From an uncultured Clostridia bacterium (GTDB taxonomy: Bacteria > Bacillota > Clostridia > TANB77 > CAG-508): a stretch of 15,065 nt of DNA. This document shows positions 7,795 through 14,065 of the stretch, piece after piece (positions within the stretch are counted from its first letter, which is position 1; every line of letters begins with the position of its first letter). The translations under genes were made by a program, and so were the position numbers. Below the pieces are notes generated by a model. The model had not been told where the DNA came from. It searched no databases and worked only from the letters and a program-made list of their open reading frames with translations. The DNA lies in the NCBI GenBank assembly GCA_948560265.1, contig CAOXTD010000011.1:36978-52042 (forward strand). The letters run 5' to 3'.

Positions 7795-9629
7795 TGGGAT
7801 TTGAAAAAATCTATATTACAAAAAAAGGTGCATTATTAGCAGCTAAAACTCTTCAAGCGAAAAAGCTAGAATTTGATCATGTAGAAATAGGAAGCGGAGC
7901 ATTAACTGGAGATGCAAAAAACAAAACAGCATTAACAACAAAGGTACTAGAGTGTGGAATTGATAATGTAAGTATAACTGGAGAAACACAAGCACAAATT
8001 ACTTTTAATTTTAAGAACACAGATGCTAACAATGCTTTCTATTTTAGAGAAATTGGAATTTTTGCAATAGATCCAGATACAAAAGAAAAGGTACTATTTG
8101 CATATGCTAATGCTGGAGATAAGGCAGAATATATTAATAACTCAATTACAGTTCCAGTTCAAAAGGTCATAGATATAACTATTGTTGTAGATAATGCAGC
8201 AAATGTAACTATTACTTTAGATCCAGAGGCAGCATATCCAACAAAAAAAGAAATGAATGAAGCTATAAAAAGTGCTTTGTCTGTGACAGGAAAAAACTAC
8301 GGTATTAAAAGGTTAATAACTGATAATACACTAGCTGGTTGGACTAGAATAGCGGATTCAGTTGGATTAAATGCAAAAGCAACAAAAAATGGAGAAAAAG
8401 TAGCCAATGATTTTGATAATTGCTACCCATGGTCAGATATTAGAAGATGTAATGTAAATCCAACTACAGGTCATATTACAGCTTATTATGGGGAATCAGG
8501 ATATGCTTCAGATGGAAGCAATGGAGAAGTTATGGTAAAAATACCAGAGTTTTGGTGGAAAAGAGAGCGTATTCCAGATGATGAAGGAAATGTATATGAA
8601 TATATTTATATTGCTGATTATGCAAGAGCTGGATATACAAAGTCAGAAGAATTTTTAGTTGGAGCATATTTATTAAGTACAACAGGAACAGGAGATGCAG
8701 AAAAAGCACATTCAATTAGTGGTGCAGTACCAAAATATAATACAACCAAAGCAAAATATAGAACATTAGCAAAAGCAGTGGGAAGTGGCTTTGGTTTATT
8801 AGATTATCGCTATTTCTTATTACAAATGCTTTATTTAGTAGAATATGCACATTATAATTCACAGAGTATGTTAGGAAATGGGTTAATAGCAATGAGTACA
8901 GGCAAAGCACTTATTGCAGAAAATAACACAAATAGAATAATCATTAGTTCTGCAGGTGCAGGATTCTGGGTTGGAAAAACAATATGTATAGGAACAAGTG
9001 ATGCTTGGAATGCAAGTGTTGCAGCAGATAGAGAAATAACAGAAATAACAGACTATAATAATGGAAGTGTTAGTGGAAAGCAAATTAAATTTAATGGAGC
9101 AGCAGTAAATATAGCAGTTAATAATACTATATGGGGAAGTGCACAAAGAACTGGTGGAAATGATATATTAGGTAATGTATCAGGTTGCTTGAATGATAAT
9201 GGTTATCACCCTGTAAATTATAGAGGAATAGAAGATATATTTGGGCATATGTGGCAACACATAGATGGCTTAAATATAAAAGAGTATGAAGGATATATTT
9301 GCAAGGATCCAAATAATTATGCTGATGATAAATTTGTAGCACCATATGAAAAATTGGGATATGTAAATGCAAAGACATCAGATAGTTATATAAAGAAATT
9401 AGGATATGATGAAAAATATCCAGAGGTTGCTCTTCCAATAGAAGTAGAGGGAAGCTCAACAACAGGTGTATGTGATAACTATTGGTGTGCAGAAGGAAAC
9501 AAGATAGCGTATGTTGGTGGCAGCTTCGGCAACAACTGGACCAAAGCCGGCTTCTTCGCTTGGAATTGTGGCAGTGTTTCCAGCCTCAGCTATTGGCACT
9601 ACGGTGCCCGCCTTCTTAAACACCAGTAA
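7794..9629 (+). CDS. Tail fibre adhesin, DGR target (variable protein, C-type lectin-like C-terminus)
   Basis: The 611-aa protein starts at ATG 7794, overlapping the xkdU stop by one base. Residues about 1-150 resemble the N-terminal tail-fibre domain that attaches to the baseplate (MGFEKIYITKKGALLAAK, later NNAFYFREIGIFA). The C-terminal part has the pattern of DGR-diversified CLec/FGE-like domains, including YRGIEDIFGHMWQHIDG (about residues 478-494) and the WTKAGFFAWN...YGARLL ending. Residues 571-608 are encoded by the variable repeat. Variable positions are 577, 579, 593, 594, 598, 600 and 602, all Asn in the template and S, G, G, S, L, Y, H here. The likely role is receptor binding on the host surface. 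The VR is more GC-rich than the rest of the gene. Confidence 0.93.
   Translation: MGFEKIYITKKGALLAAKTLQAKKLEFDHVEIGSGALTGDAKNKTALTTKVLECGIDNVSITGETQAQITFNFKNTDANNAFYFREIGIFAIDPDTKEKVLFAYANAGDKAEYINNSITVPVQKVIDITIVVDNAANVTITLDPEAAYPTKKEMNEAIKSALSVTGKNYGIKRLITDNTLAGWTRIADSVGLNAKATKNGEKVANDFDNCYPWSDIRRCNVNPTTGHITAYYGESGYASDGSNGEVMVKIPEFWWKRERIPDDEGNVYEYIYIADYARAGYTKSEEFLVGAYLLSTTGTGDAEKAHSISGAVPKYNTTKAKYRTLAKAVGSGFGLLDYRYFLLQMLYLVEYAHYNSQSMLGNGLIAMSTGKALIAENNTNRIIISSAGAGFWVGKTICIGTSDAWNASVAADREITEITDYNNGSVSGKQIKFNGAAVNIAVNNTIWGSAQRTGGNDILGNVSGCLNDNGYHPVNYRGIEDIFGHMWQHIDGLNIKEYEGYICKDPNNYADDKFVAPYEKLGYVNAKTSDSYIKKLGYDEKYPEVALPIEVEGSSTTGVCDNYWCAEGNKIAYVGGSFGNNWTKAGFFAWNCGSVSSLSYWHYGARLLKHQ
9505..9618 (+). 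repeat. DGR variable repeat (VR)
   Basis: This 114-base segment at the 3' end of the fibre gene aligns without gaps to 9766-9879. It matches at 103 positions. The 11 mismatches are at 9523, 9528, 9529, 9570, 9571, 9574, 9585, 9586, 9591, 9597 and 9614. Each is opposite an adenine in the template: six are A to G, two A to C, three A to T. No G, C or T of the template is changed. The 3' end has a GC-rich invariant stretch (about 9599-9613), suited to be the initiation of mutagenic homology. Confidence 0.97.
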
Positions 9630-9638
9630 AAGCGGGGG

Positions 9639-9662
9639 TATGGGGGCGGCCAGCCTCCCATA
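9639..9662 (+). repeat. GC-rich hairpin just downstream of the VR
   Basis: TATGGG (9639-9644) pairs with CCCATA (9657-9662), and GGC (9645-9647) with GCC (9653-9655), leaving T9656 bulged and a five-base loop. It starts 20 bases after the VR, beyond the fibre stop codon. Hairpin or cruciform elements 3' of the VR are known in Bordetella phage BPP-1 and related DGRs, where they promote retrohoming. There is no T-tract, so terminator function is unlikely. Confidence 0.8.
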
Positions 9663-9671
9663 AAAGGTAAC

Positions 9672-9697
9672 TCAAATATAGAATAGTTAATATTTGA
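9672..9697 (+). repeat. AT-rich 8-bp inverted repeat in the VR-TR spacer
   Basis: TCAAATAT (9672-9679) is complementary to ATATTTGA (9690-9697) with a 10-base loop. It lies between the VR hairpin and the template repeat. The pairing is AT-only apart from one pair, so it may be chance. Confidence 0.35.
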
Positions 9698-9765
9698 ATT
9701 AAAAATATGTACAATAACTGCAGGGGATTTAGTGTGTGCGGAGCCTAGTTTCTCGTCTTTGGTTT

Positions 9766-9879
9766 TAGCGTATGTTGGTGGCAACTTCAACAACAACTGG
9801 ACCAAAGCCGGCTTCTTCGCTTGGAATTGTAACAATGTTTCCAGCAACAGCAATTGGAACTACGGTGCCCGCCTACTTA
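9766..9879 (+). repeat. DGR template repeat (TR)
   Basis: This is the non-diversified donor copy, in the same orientation as the VR and 261 bases downstream. It lies between the fibre gene and the reverse transcriptase, the usual VR-TR-RT order. In the fibre frame it reads AYVGGNFNNNWTKAGFF and continues with AAC/AAT codons at all positions diversified in the VR. AAY codons can mutate to many residues but never to a stop by adenine changes. The TR is transcribed, reverse transcribed with adenine-specific errors, and copied into the VR. No protein start precedes it, so it is most likely only an RNA template. The sequence is clearly richer in G and C than its surroundings. Confidence 0.95.
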
Positions 9880-9905
9880 TTTAATAAAATAAAAAATATT
9901 ACACA

Positions 9906-9934
9906 TTATTTTCCTTGCCGCTTGGCAAAAATAA
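9906..9934 (+). repeat. Stem-loop between TR and reverse transcriptase
   Basis: TTGCC (9915-9919) pairs with GGCAA (9924-9928) around a GCTT loop. After a three-base bulge (TCC, 9912-9914), TTATTT (9906-9911) pairs with AAATAA (9929-9934). It lies in the spacer between TR and RT, a region that in BPP-1 is part of the structured DGR RNA needed for cDNA priming. No T-tract follows, so it is not a terminator. The role here is inferred from position. Confidence 0.6.
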
Positions 9935-10010
9935 GTCGCAACTGGATTGACTTAGTAGCTCCTTTTGAGTGAAAAGCCGATAGACTAAATAAGAAAAACC
10001 AGGAGAAGAA

Positions 10011-11097
10011 ATGAAAAGAAAAGGTAATATATTTCCGGCAGTTATTGAAACTAATAATATAAAAAAAGCTATTCAAAATGCAGCAAAAGGAAAAAAACAC
10101 AGAAAAAGTGTAGAAAAAATTATTTGTAATATTGAATATTACACTTTAGAAATTCATAATATGCTAAAAAATAAAACTTATACGCCTAGCCCATATATAG
10201 AAATGAAGATTCATGATCGGTACAAGAAAAAAGGAAAGAATTATATATAAACCTATGTTTTATCCTGATCAATGTATTCACTGGGCCATTATGCAACAAA
10301 TTGAGCCACTTTTAATGAGAGGTATGTATGAGTTTTGTTGTGCTTCTATTAGAAATAGAGGGCTACACTATGCATCAAATCATATAAAGAAAATTTTAGT
10401 AAGAGATAGGAAAAATACAAAGTATTGCTTGAAATTAGATATTAAAAAATTTTATCCATCAATAAATAAAGAAATTTTGAAAAGAAAATTCCTAAAAATT
10501 ATTAAAGATAGAGAAATACTAGATTTATTAGACTTAATTGTAGATAGTTCAAAAGAGGGAGTACCAATTGGAAATTATACTTCACAATGGTTTGCTAATT
10601 TTTATTTGCAGGATTTAGATCATTATATAAAGGAAAAACTAAAAGTACCATACTATATAAGATATATGGATGATATGCTTATATTTCATAGAAACAAAAA
10701 AGAATTAAGAAAAATAAAAAATGAAATAGAGGTATTTTTAGAAAAGGAAGGACTAAAACTAAAAGAAAATTGGCAGCTATTTAAGACAGATAGTAGACCA
10801 GTTGACTTTATAGGATATAGATATTATAGAGGGCATACTACATTAAGAAAGTCTAATTTTTTACGAATAAAAAGAAGAATAAAAAAAGTATATAAAAAGG
10901 GCAGAATAAATTATGCAGATGCTAGTTGTATTATTAGTTATTATGGATGGCTAAAACATTGTGATTCAAATAAATTTAATGAAAAATACCTTAGGCCATA
11001 TATAAGCCTAAAGAAATGTAAAGGAGTGGTAAGGAATGAAACAAAAAACTTACAGCGATATAAGACCAGAAAAAAACTTCAGTATAGAAAACATTGA
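10011..11097 (+). CDS. DGR reverse transcriptase, split by +1 shift at CGG 10218-10220
   Basis: ATG 10011 is preceded by AGGAG (10001-10005). The first 69 codons (MKRKGNIFPAVIETNNIKKA, typical DGR-RT N-terminus) end at GAT 10215-10217, then CGG; the zero frame stops at 10250. Skipping the C gives GGT ACA AGA AAA AAG GAA (GTRKKERIIYKPMFYPDQ) and continues to 11097, about 361 aa. Motifs in combined numbering are catalytic LDIKKFYPSI (D143), IGNYTSQ (186-192), whose SQ in place of SP is a hallmark of DGR RTs, and the YMDD box (218-221). It copies TR RNA into mutagenic cDNA. No Avd gene is seen nearby. A one-base change in the A6 run at 10227-10232 could also fix the frame, but the CGG site matches the other genes. 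An ATG at 10213 could start only a truncated RT. Confidence 0.93.
10218..10220 (+). other. In-phase CGG at +1 shift site 5 (reverse transcriptase)
   Basis: Zero frame is CAT GAT CGG TAC AAG. Without the C it is CAT GAT GGT ACA AGA AAA AAG, giving the expected DG-x-RKKR element before the RT core. Confidence 0.75.
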
Positions 11098-11569
11098 GAA
11101 CGGAAAATGTACCGTTCTTTTTTTTGATGATATTCAAGAAGAAAAACAAGAAAGCACTAATATGGAGAATCAAGAAATAGTAGAAAAAAATGTATATAGT
11201 TATGATATTTATTCAATAGAAGTGCCATATAGAGAAAATCTTGAAGAAGTAATAGAATCAGATATAAGTAATTGGCTAAAAGATGTTAAACAAAAGGCAT
11301 ATGATAAAGCTGCTGAAGAAATAAGAAAAAAAAGGAATAAACTATTAGAAGAAACAGACAAAGAAATGTGTTTAGACAGATTAAACTTGAAAATGCCTGA
11401 AGAATTAACAGCAAGTAACTTGCTATCAGGAATAAAAGAATTTTTTGAAGGACTAGCAAACATATTTAATGGGAAAATGGCAAAATATAGACAAGAATTG
11501 CGAGATATAACTAAACAGAAGGGGTTTCCATATAATGTGGTGTGGCCAAAGAACGAGGACCAAAAATAG
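11036..11569 (+). CDS. Tail fibre/tail assembly chaperone-like protein (Phage_tail_APC-like C-terminus)
   Basis: The 177-aa protein begins at ATG 11036 with AAGGAG (11021-11026) upstream, overlapping the RT 3' end by 62 bases. Residues about 1-40 (MKQKTYSDIRPEKNFSIENI, then CTVLFFDDI) precede a charged linker. The C-terminal part has the pattern R-x-x-RN-x-LL-x-x-TD...YRQELRDI...GFPYNVVWP, which is seen in tail-assembly chaperone proteins encoded after tail fibres. Between these halves is an insert (about residues 122-158). It probably helps fold or mount the fibre. This is a pattern-based family call. A terminator-like hairpin lies inside its early codons and another at its stop. ATG 11162 is an alternative in-frame start without a clear ribosome binding site. 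Confidence 0.6.
   Translation: MKQKTYSDIRPEKNFSIENIENGKCTVLFFDDIQEEKQESTNMENQEIVEKNVYSYDIYSIEVPYRENLEEVIESDISNWLKDVKQKAYDKAAEEIRKKRNKLLEETDKEMCLDRLNLKMPEELTASNLLSGIKEFFEGLANIFNGKMAKYRQELRDITKQKGFPYNVVWPKNEDQK
11097..11125 (+). terminator. Intrinsic terminator-like hairpin inside the chaperone-like gene, right after the RT stop
   Basis: AGAACGG (11097-11103) pairs with CCGTTCT (11112-11118) around an eight-base loop, followed by a run of eight T (11118-11125). It sits exactly where the RT gene ends but within codons 20-30 of the overlapping next gene. It could partly terminate DGR transcripts or attenuate the downstream gene. Confidence 0.6.
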
Positions 11570-11579
11570 GTCTTTTTTT
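11556..11579 (+). terminator. Intrinsic terminator at the end of the chaperone-like gene
   Basis: AGGACC (11556-11561) pairs with GGTCTT (11569-11574, one G-T pair), with a seven-base loop and T run to 11579. The stop codon TAG is at 11567-11569. It would separate the tail/DGR operon from the lysis genes, although no clear promoter is seen between them. Confidence 0.65.
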
Positions 11580-11605
11580 ATTGCAAAAGAGAAGGAGGAA
11601 AGCAA

Positions 11606-11968
11606 GTGGAACAAATATCAGTAATTGTTATTTCAATAGCAACTTTTCTAAATGCATTGATAGCAATAGCAACTTTTATTAGTAAAGCTAAAAAGCCTGT
11701 TGATACTGCAGTAGATAAAAAGTTCAAAGAGGCATTGCAACCAATTAATGATAAGTTAGGGGCTATTGATGATAGAATAGACAAATTAGACAAGAATCAA
11801 TGTAAAAATTATCTAACTGAGTTTTTAGAGGATATAAAAAATGAAGTTCCCAAAAGTGATATACAAATACAAAGAGCAACAGAAGTGTATGACCATTATA
11901 TCAATGATCTACATTTAAACACATATATACATGATAATTGGGAGAAATATATGAAAGGAGGAAATTAA
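11606..11968 (+). CDS. Small membrane-anchored phage protein of the lysis cassette
   Basis: GTG 11606 follows AAGGAGG (11592-11598) at good spacing. The 120-aa product has one N-terminal hydrophobic segment (about residues 4-25, ISVIVISIATFLNALIAIAT). A charged, probably coiled-coil region (about 35-70, DKKFKEALQPINDKLGAIDD) and a soluble C-terminal domain follow. Proteins of this shape often precede holins in Firmicute phages (compare XhlA-type proteins of PBSX), but I do not recognise the family with certainty. Its neighbours, a holin and an endolysin, suggest a role in lysis. Confidence 0.6.
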   Translation: MEQISVIVISIATFLNALIAIATFISKAKKPVDTAVDKKFKEALQPINDKLGAIDDRIDKLDKNQCKNYLTEFLEDIKNEVPKSDIQIQRATEVYDHYINDLHLNTYIHDNWEKYMKGGN

Positions 11969-11969
11969 T

Positions 11970-12224
11970 ATGACAGTACAATTCTTAGTATATGTTGTAA
12001 CGACATTGTTTACTTATATTGCAGGTAAAGTTTCAAAGCACTTTGGCTGGAATTACACAATGCCTATTACAATTCAAAACCTTATAATTATTGCGATTGC
12101 TTCTATAATTGGATGTTTAATACATATTGAAAATTTAGATGCAAACAGCGTTATAACAGCTGTTATAACAGCCGTTGGTGGAGTTGGAACAGCAGTTGTA
12201 GCATATGATGCAAAAAACAAATAA
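11970..12224 (+). CDS. Phage holin
   Basis: The 84-aa protein starts at ATG 11970 with AAAGGAGG upstream, immediately after the preceding gene. It has hydrophobic segments at about residues 3-19, 34-52 and 58-76 separated by short charged turns, and a basic end (DAKNK). The second and third segments (ITIQNLIIIAIASIIGCLIH, then VITAVITAVGGVGTAVVAY) are typical of small Firmicute holins. It would form lesions in the membrane that let the downstream GH25 endolysin reach peptidoglycan. Confidence 0.78.
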   Translation: MTVQFLVYVVTTLFTYIAGKVSKHFGWNYTMPITIQNLIIIAIASIIGCLIHIENLDANSVITAVITAVGGVGTAVVAYDAKNK

Positions 12225-12283
12225 TATGCACCTTATTTTATCTAAGATGCAGCAATGCAAGAAATAAGTTCTTGTATATTAAA

Positions 12284-12327
12284 AATACTGGAAGAAAAGT
12301 AAAAAATCTTCCAGTATTAATTTTTTT
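12284..12327 (+). terminator. Strong intrinsic terminator between holin and endolysin
   Basis: AATACTGGAAGA (12284-12295) is perfectly complementary to TCTTCCAGTATT (12307-12318), followed by a T7 run (12321-12327). It lies between holin and lysin, so lysin expression probably needs read-through or antitermination. No convincing promoter was seen after it. Confidence 0.85.
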
Positions 12328-12343
12328 ATAAGGAGGTTTTTCT

Positions 12344-12436
12344 ATGGAAGAGGAAAACGGAAATATTGAAGCTTTTGATATTGAAAATCAAAATGTAGAA
12401 GAATTAAGAAATTATGAAGAAGGAGGCGAAGAATAA
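12344..12436 (+). CDS. Small acidic 30-aa ORF preceding the endolysin
   Basis: ATG 12344 follows a strong AAGGAGG (12330-12336) right after the terminator. The ORF encodes MEEENGNIEAFDIENQNVEE and a further ten residues ending GGEE, with 13 acidic residues. Its stop TAA overlaps the lysin ATG by one base (TAATG). Its last codons contain the GGAGG that serves as the lysin ribosome binding site. It is plausibly a translated leader that couples lysin translation to it. No family is recognised. Confidence 0.6.
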   Translation: MEEENGNIEAFDIENQNVEELRNYEEGGEE

Positions 12437-13626
12437 TGGCTTATAAAGGACCAGATATATCTGCTTGGCAAGGTGATATTGATATAAAAGCACTTGCTTC
12501 ACAAGTAGATTTTTTTATTTTTAGAGCTTATGCAGGAAGAAGCAAAGATAGTAAAGTGGATCGTAATGTAAAACTTGCAATAGAAAGTGGAAAGCCATAT
12601 GGATTATATATTTACTCATATGCATTAAATACGGCACAAGCAAAGGAAGAAGCACAAAGAATGATAGCATTAGCAAATAGTTATTCAGTAAAGCCTGCTT
12701 TTTTATGTATTGATATGGAAGATGCAGATGGTTATAAAAGAAAATATGGAATGCCATCTAATCAAACATTAAAAGATATATGTACTGTAGAAGGAGAAGC
12801 CTTTGAAAATGCTGGATATTATGCTATGGTATATGCAAGTTCAAGTTGGTTTAATAATCAGCTTAAAGGCTTAACAAGATTTGATAAATGGGTGGCACAT
12901 TGGCCGGTATCAGGTGGAAAGCAAAAGGGAATGGCAACATCTCCAGATGGAGAAAATGCAAATAATTGTGGTATATGGCAATTTACATCAGATGGAAGAT
13001 TAAATGGATATAATGGAAGGCTTGACATGAATTATGCCTATAAAGATTTTGTTTTGAATAAAAATGGAAATACTAATCCAGCACCAACACCAACTCCAGC
13101 ACCAGTACCAGCACAAACAAGTAATAACAATACATATACTGTAAAAAGTGGAGATTGTCTATCTACAATAGGAAGTAAACTAGGTGTAAACTGGAGAGAT
13201 ATTGCAAATATAAATGGAATTTGTAGCCCATATATCATTTATGTAGGGCAAGTATTAAAAGTTCCAGGAGGAAATGTAAATACTAATCCAGCACCTTCAA
13301 ATAATAGTAACAGTACAACATATACAGTAAAATCAGGTGATACATTAAGTGGTATTGCTGCGAAATTTGGAACTACATATCAAAAAATTGCAGCAGATAA
13401 TGGAATAGCAAATCCAAATATTATTCACCCAGGCCAAGTATTAAAAATTAATGCAACAAGTAATAAAAATACTACACAAAATAGTACAAGAACATATACA
13501 GTAAAATCGGGTGACACATTAAGTGGAATTGCTGCAAAATTTGGAACTACATATCAAGAAATTGCAAGAAAGAATGGAATAGCAAATCCTAATATTATCC
13601 ACCCAGGTCAAGTTCTAAAAATATAA
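12436..13626 (+). CDS. Endolysin: GH25 muramidase with three LysM repeats
   Basis: The 396-aa protein begins with the GH25 fold (about residues 1-210). PDISAWQGDID contains the conserved Asp (D7), and the CIDMED motif carries the D93/E95 acidic pair expected in the active site. Other family marks are GLYIYSYA and WVAHWP. A linker with a PAPTPTPAP stretch follows, then LysM modules at about 233-276, 295-338 and 353-396 (each TYTVKSGD...GQVLK). The enzyme hydrolyses the beta-1,4 bond between MurNAc and GlcNAc, and the LysM modules bind the glycan. It has no signal peptide and depends on the holin. LysM 2 and 3 are nearly identical in DNA and protein, a recent duplication. Confidence 0.93.
   Translation: MAYKGPDISAWQGDIDIKALASQVDFFIFRAYAGRSKDSKVDRNVKLAIESGKPYGLYIYSYALNTAQAKEEAQRMIALANSYSVKPAFLCIDMEDADGYKRKYGMPSNQTLKDICTVEGEAFENAGYYAMVYASSSWFNNQLKGLTRFDKWVAHWPVSGGKQKGMATSPDGENANNCGIWQFTSDGRLNGYNGRLDMNYAYKDFVLNKNGNTNPAPTPTPAPVPAQTSNNNTYTVKSGDCLSTIGSKLGVNWRDIANINGICSPYIIYVGQVLKVPGGNVNTNPAPSNNSNSTTYTVKSGDTLSGIAAKFGTTYQKIAADNGIANPNIIHPGQVLKINATSNKNTTQNSTRTYTVKSGDTLSGIAAKFGTTYQEIARKNGIANPNIIHPGQVLKI
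13320..13625 (+). repeat. Duplicated LysM coding repeat
   Basis: The segments encoding LysM 2 (about 13318-13449) and LysM 3 (about 13492-13623) share long identical stretches, such as those coding SGIAAKFGTTYQ and GIANPNIIHPGQVLK. A 14-residue spacer separates them. LysM 1 (about 13132-13263) is clearly more divergent. Confidence 0.85.
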
Positions 13627-13637
13627 TAAAAACAAAG

Positions 13638-13663
13638 AAGTAGAGGATTAATTTCCTCTACTT
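13638..13663. terminator. Bidirectional terminator between endolysin and MutS-I-like gene
   Basis: AAGTAGAGGA (13638-13647) is perfectly complementary to TCCTCTACTT (13654-13663) with a six-base loop. A-rich sequence precedes it and T-rich sequence follows, so either strand has a U-rich tail. It lies between two converging genes and includes the stop codon of the minus-strand gene. Confidence 0.75.
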
Positions 13664-14065
13664 ATAAATATTTTTGAGTTTCTCTTGAATATCTAGTAGT
13701 AAGTTGAAAGATTGCTGAAATGTAGTATTATTAAAATCTATCTCAAGAATCTTATTTACTACCTTTTTTAGTTCTATATTATTTAGATAATCATTTGTAG
13801 TAATACTGCTATTAGAAAAGTTGTTAATAACAGTATAATTTATTTTTTTTTCTTCAAAGATTCTTTTGTATTTTTCTAATTGGTTAACAGGAAAGCCACA
13901 TTTATAAATATTAGGGCCTAGATCAGTTATTTTTAATCCTAATTGCTCATTTACAATCTTAGCATCTTGATTAATAATATTATAAAAAATCCCAACTCTA
14001 AATAAGTATATGGTGTCTTTGTTTTCCTTTTTCAAATTCTCATATTGCTTTAGAAGTTTGCTCAT
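13658..14065 (-). CDS. Stand-alone MutS domain I-like protein
   Basis: The 135-aa protein resembles the N-terminal mismatch-recognition domain of MutS alone. It has a start like MSKLLKQYENLKKENKDTIY, then LFRVGIFYNIINQDAKIVNEQ in place of the MutS F-x-x-G-D-FYE...DA-x-x-A block, then LGLKITDLG and KCGFPVNQLEKYKRIF. There are no ATPase or clamp domains. The Phe-x-Glu mismatch-contact motif is replaced (FYN), so classic mismatch reading is doubtful. The start codon overlaps the shifted stop of the upstream XRE gene (ATGA). MutS-like small proteins (MSL) have, as I recall, been listed among DGR accessory genes; whether this is one is inference. Other possibility: a mobile-element modulator of host mismatch repair. 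Confidence 0.65.
   Translation of the reverse strand: MSKLLKQYENLKKENKDTIYLFRVGIFYNIINQDAKIVNEQLGLKITDLGPNIYKCGFPVNQLEKYKRIFEEKKINYTVINNFSNSSITTNDYLNNIELKKVVNKILEIDFNNTTFQQSFNLLLDIQEKLKNIYK

Noticed and set aside
8883..9146. 87-aa minus-strand ORF inside the fibre gene
   Set aside because: Low-complexity cysteine/isoleucine-rich shadow of the plus-strand coding frame, without a start signal.
9772..9972. 66-aa ORF across the TR
   Set aside because: It is in a different frame from the fibre, has no ribosome binding site, and is explained by the template repeat.
10227..10232. A6 homopolymer as the cause of the RT frame break
   Set aside because: Removing one A also restores the frame. But the in-phase CGG nine bases upstream matches the other five breaks, and a C skip there gives a better DG-x-RKKR sequence. 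Kept only as an alternative.
13320..13625. CRISPR-like array
   Set aside because: The repeats encode two LysM domains in frame; spacing and content are protein repeats, not CRISPR.
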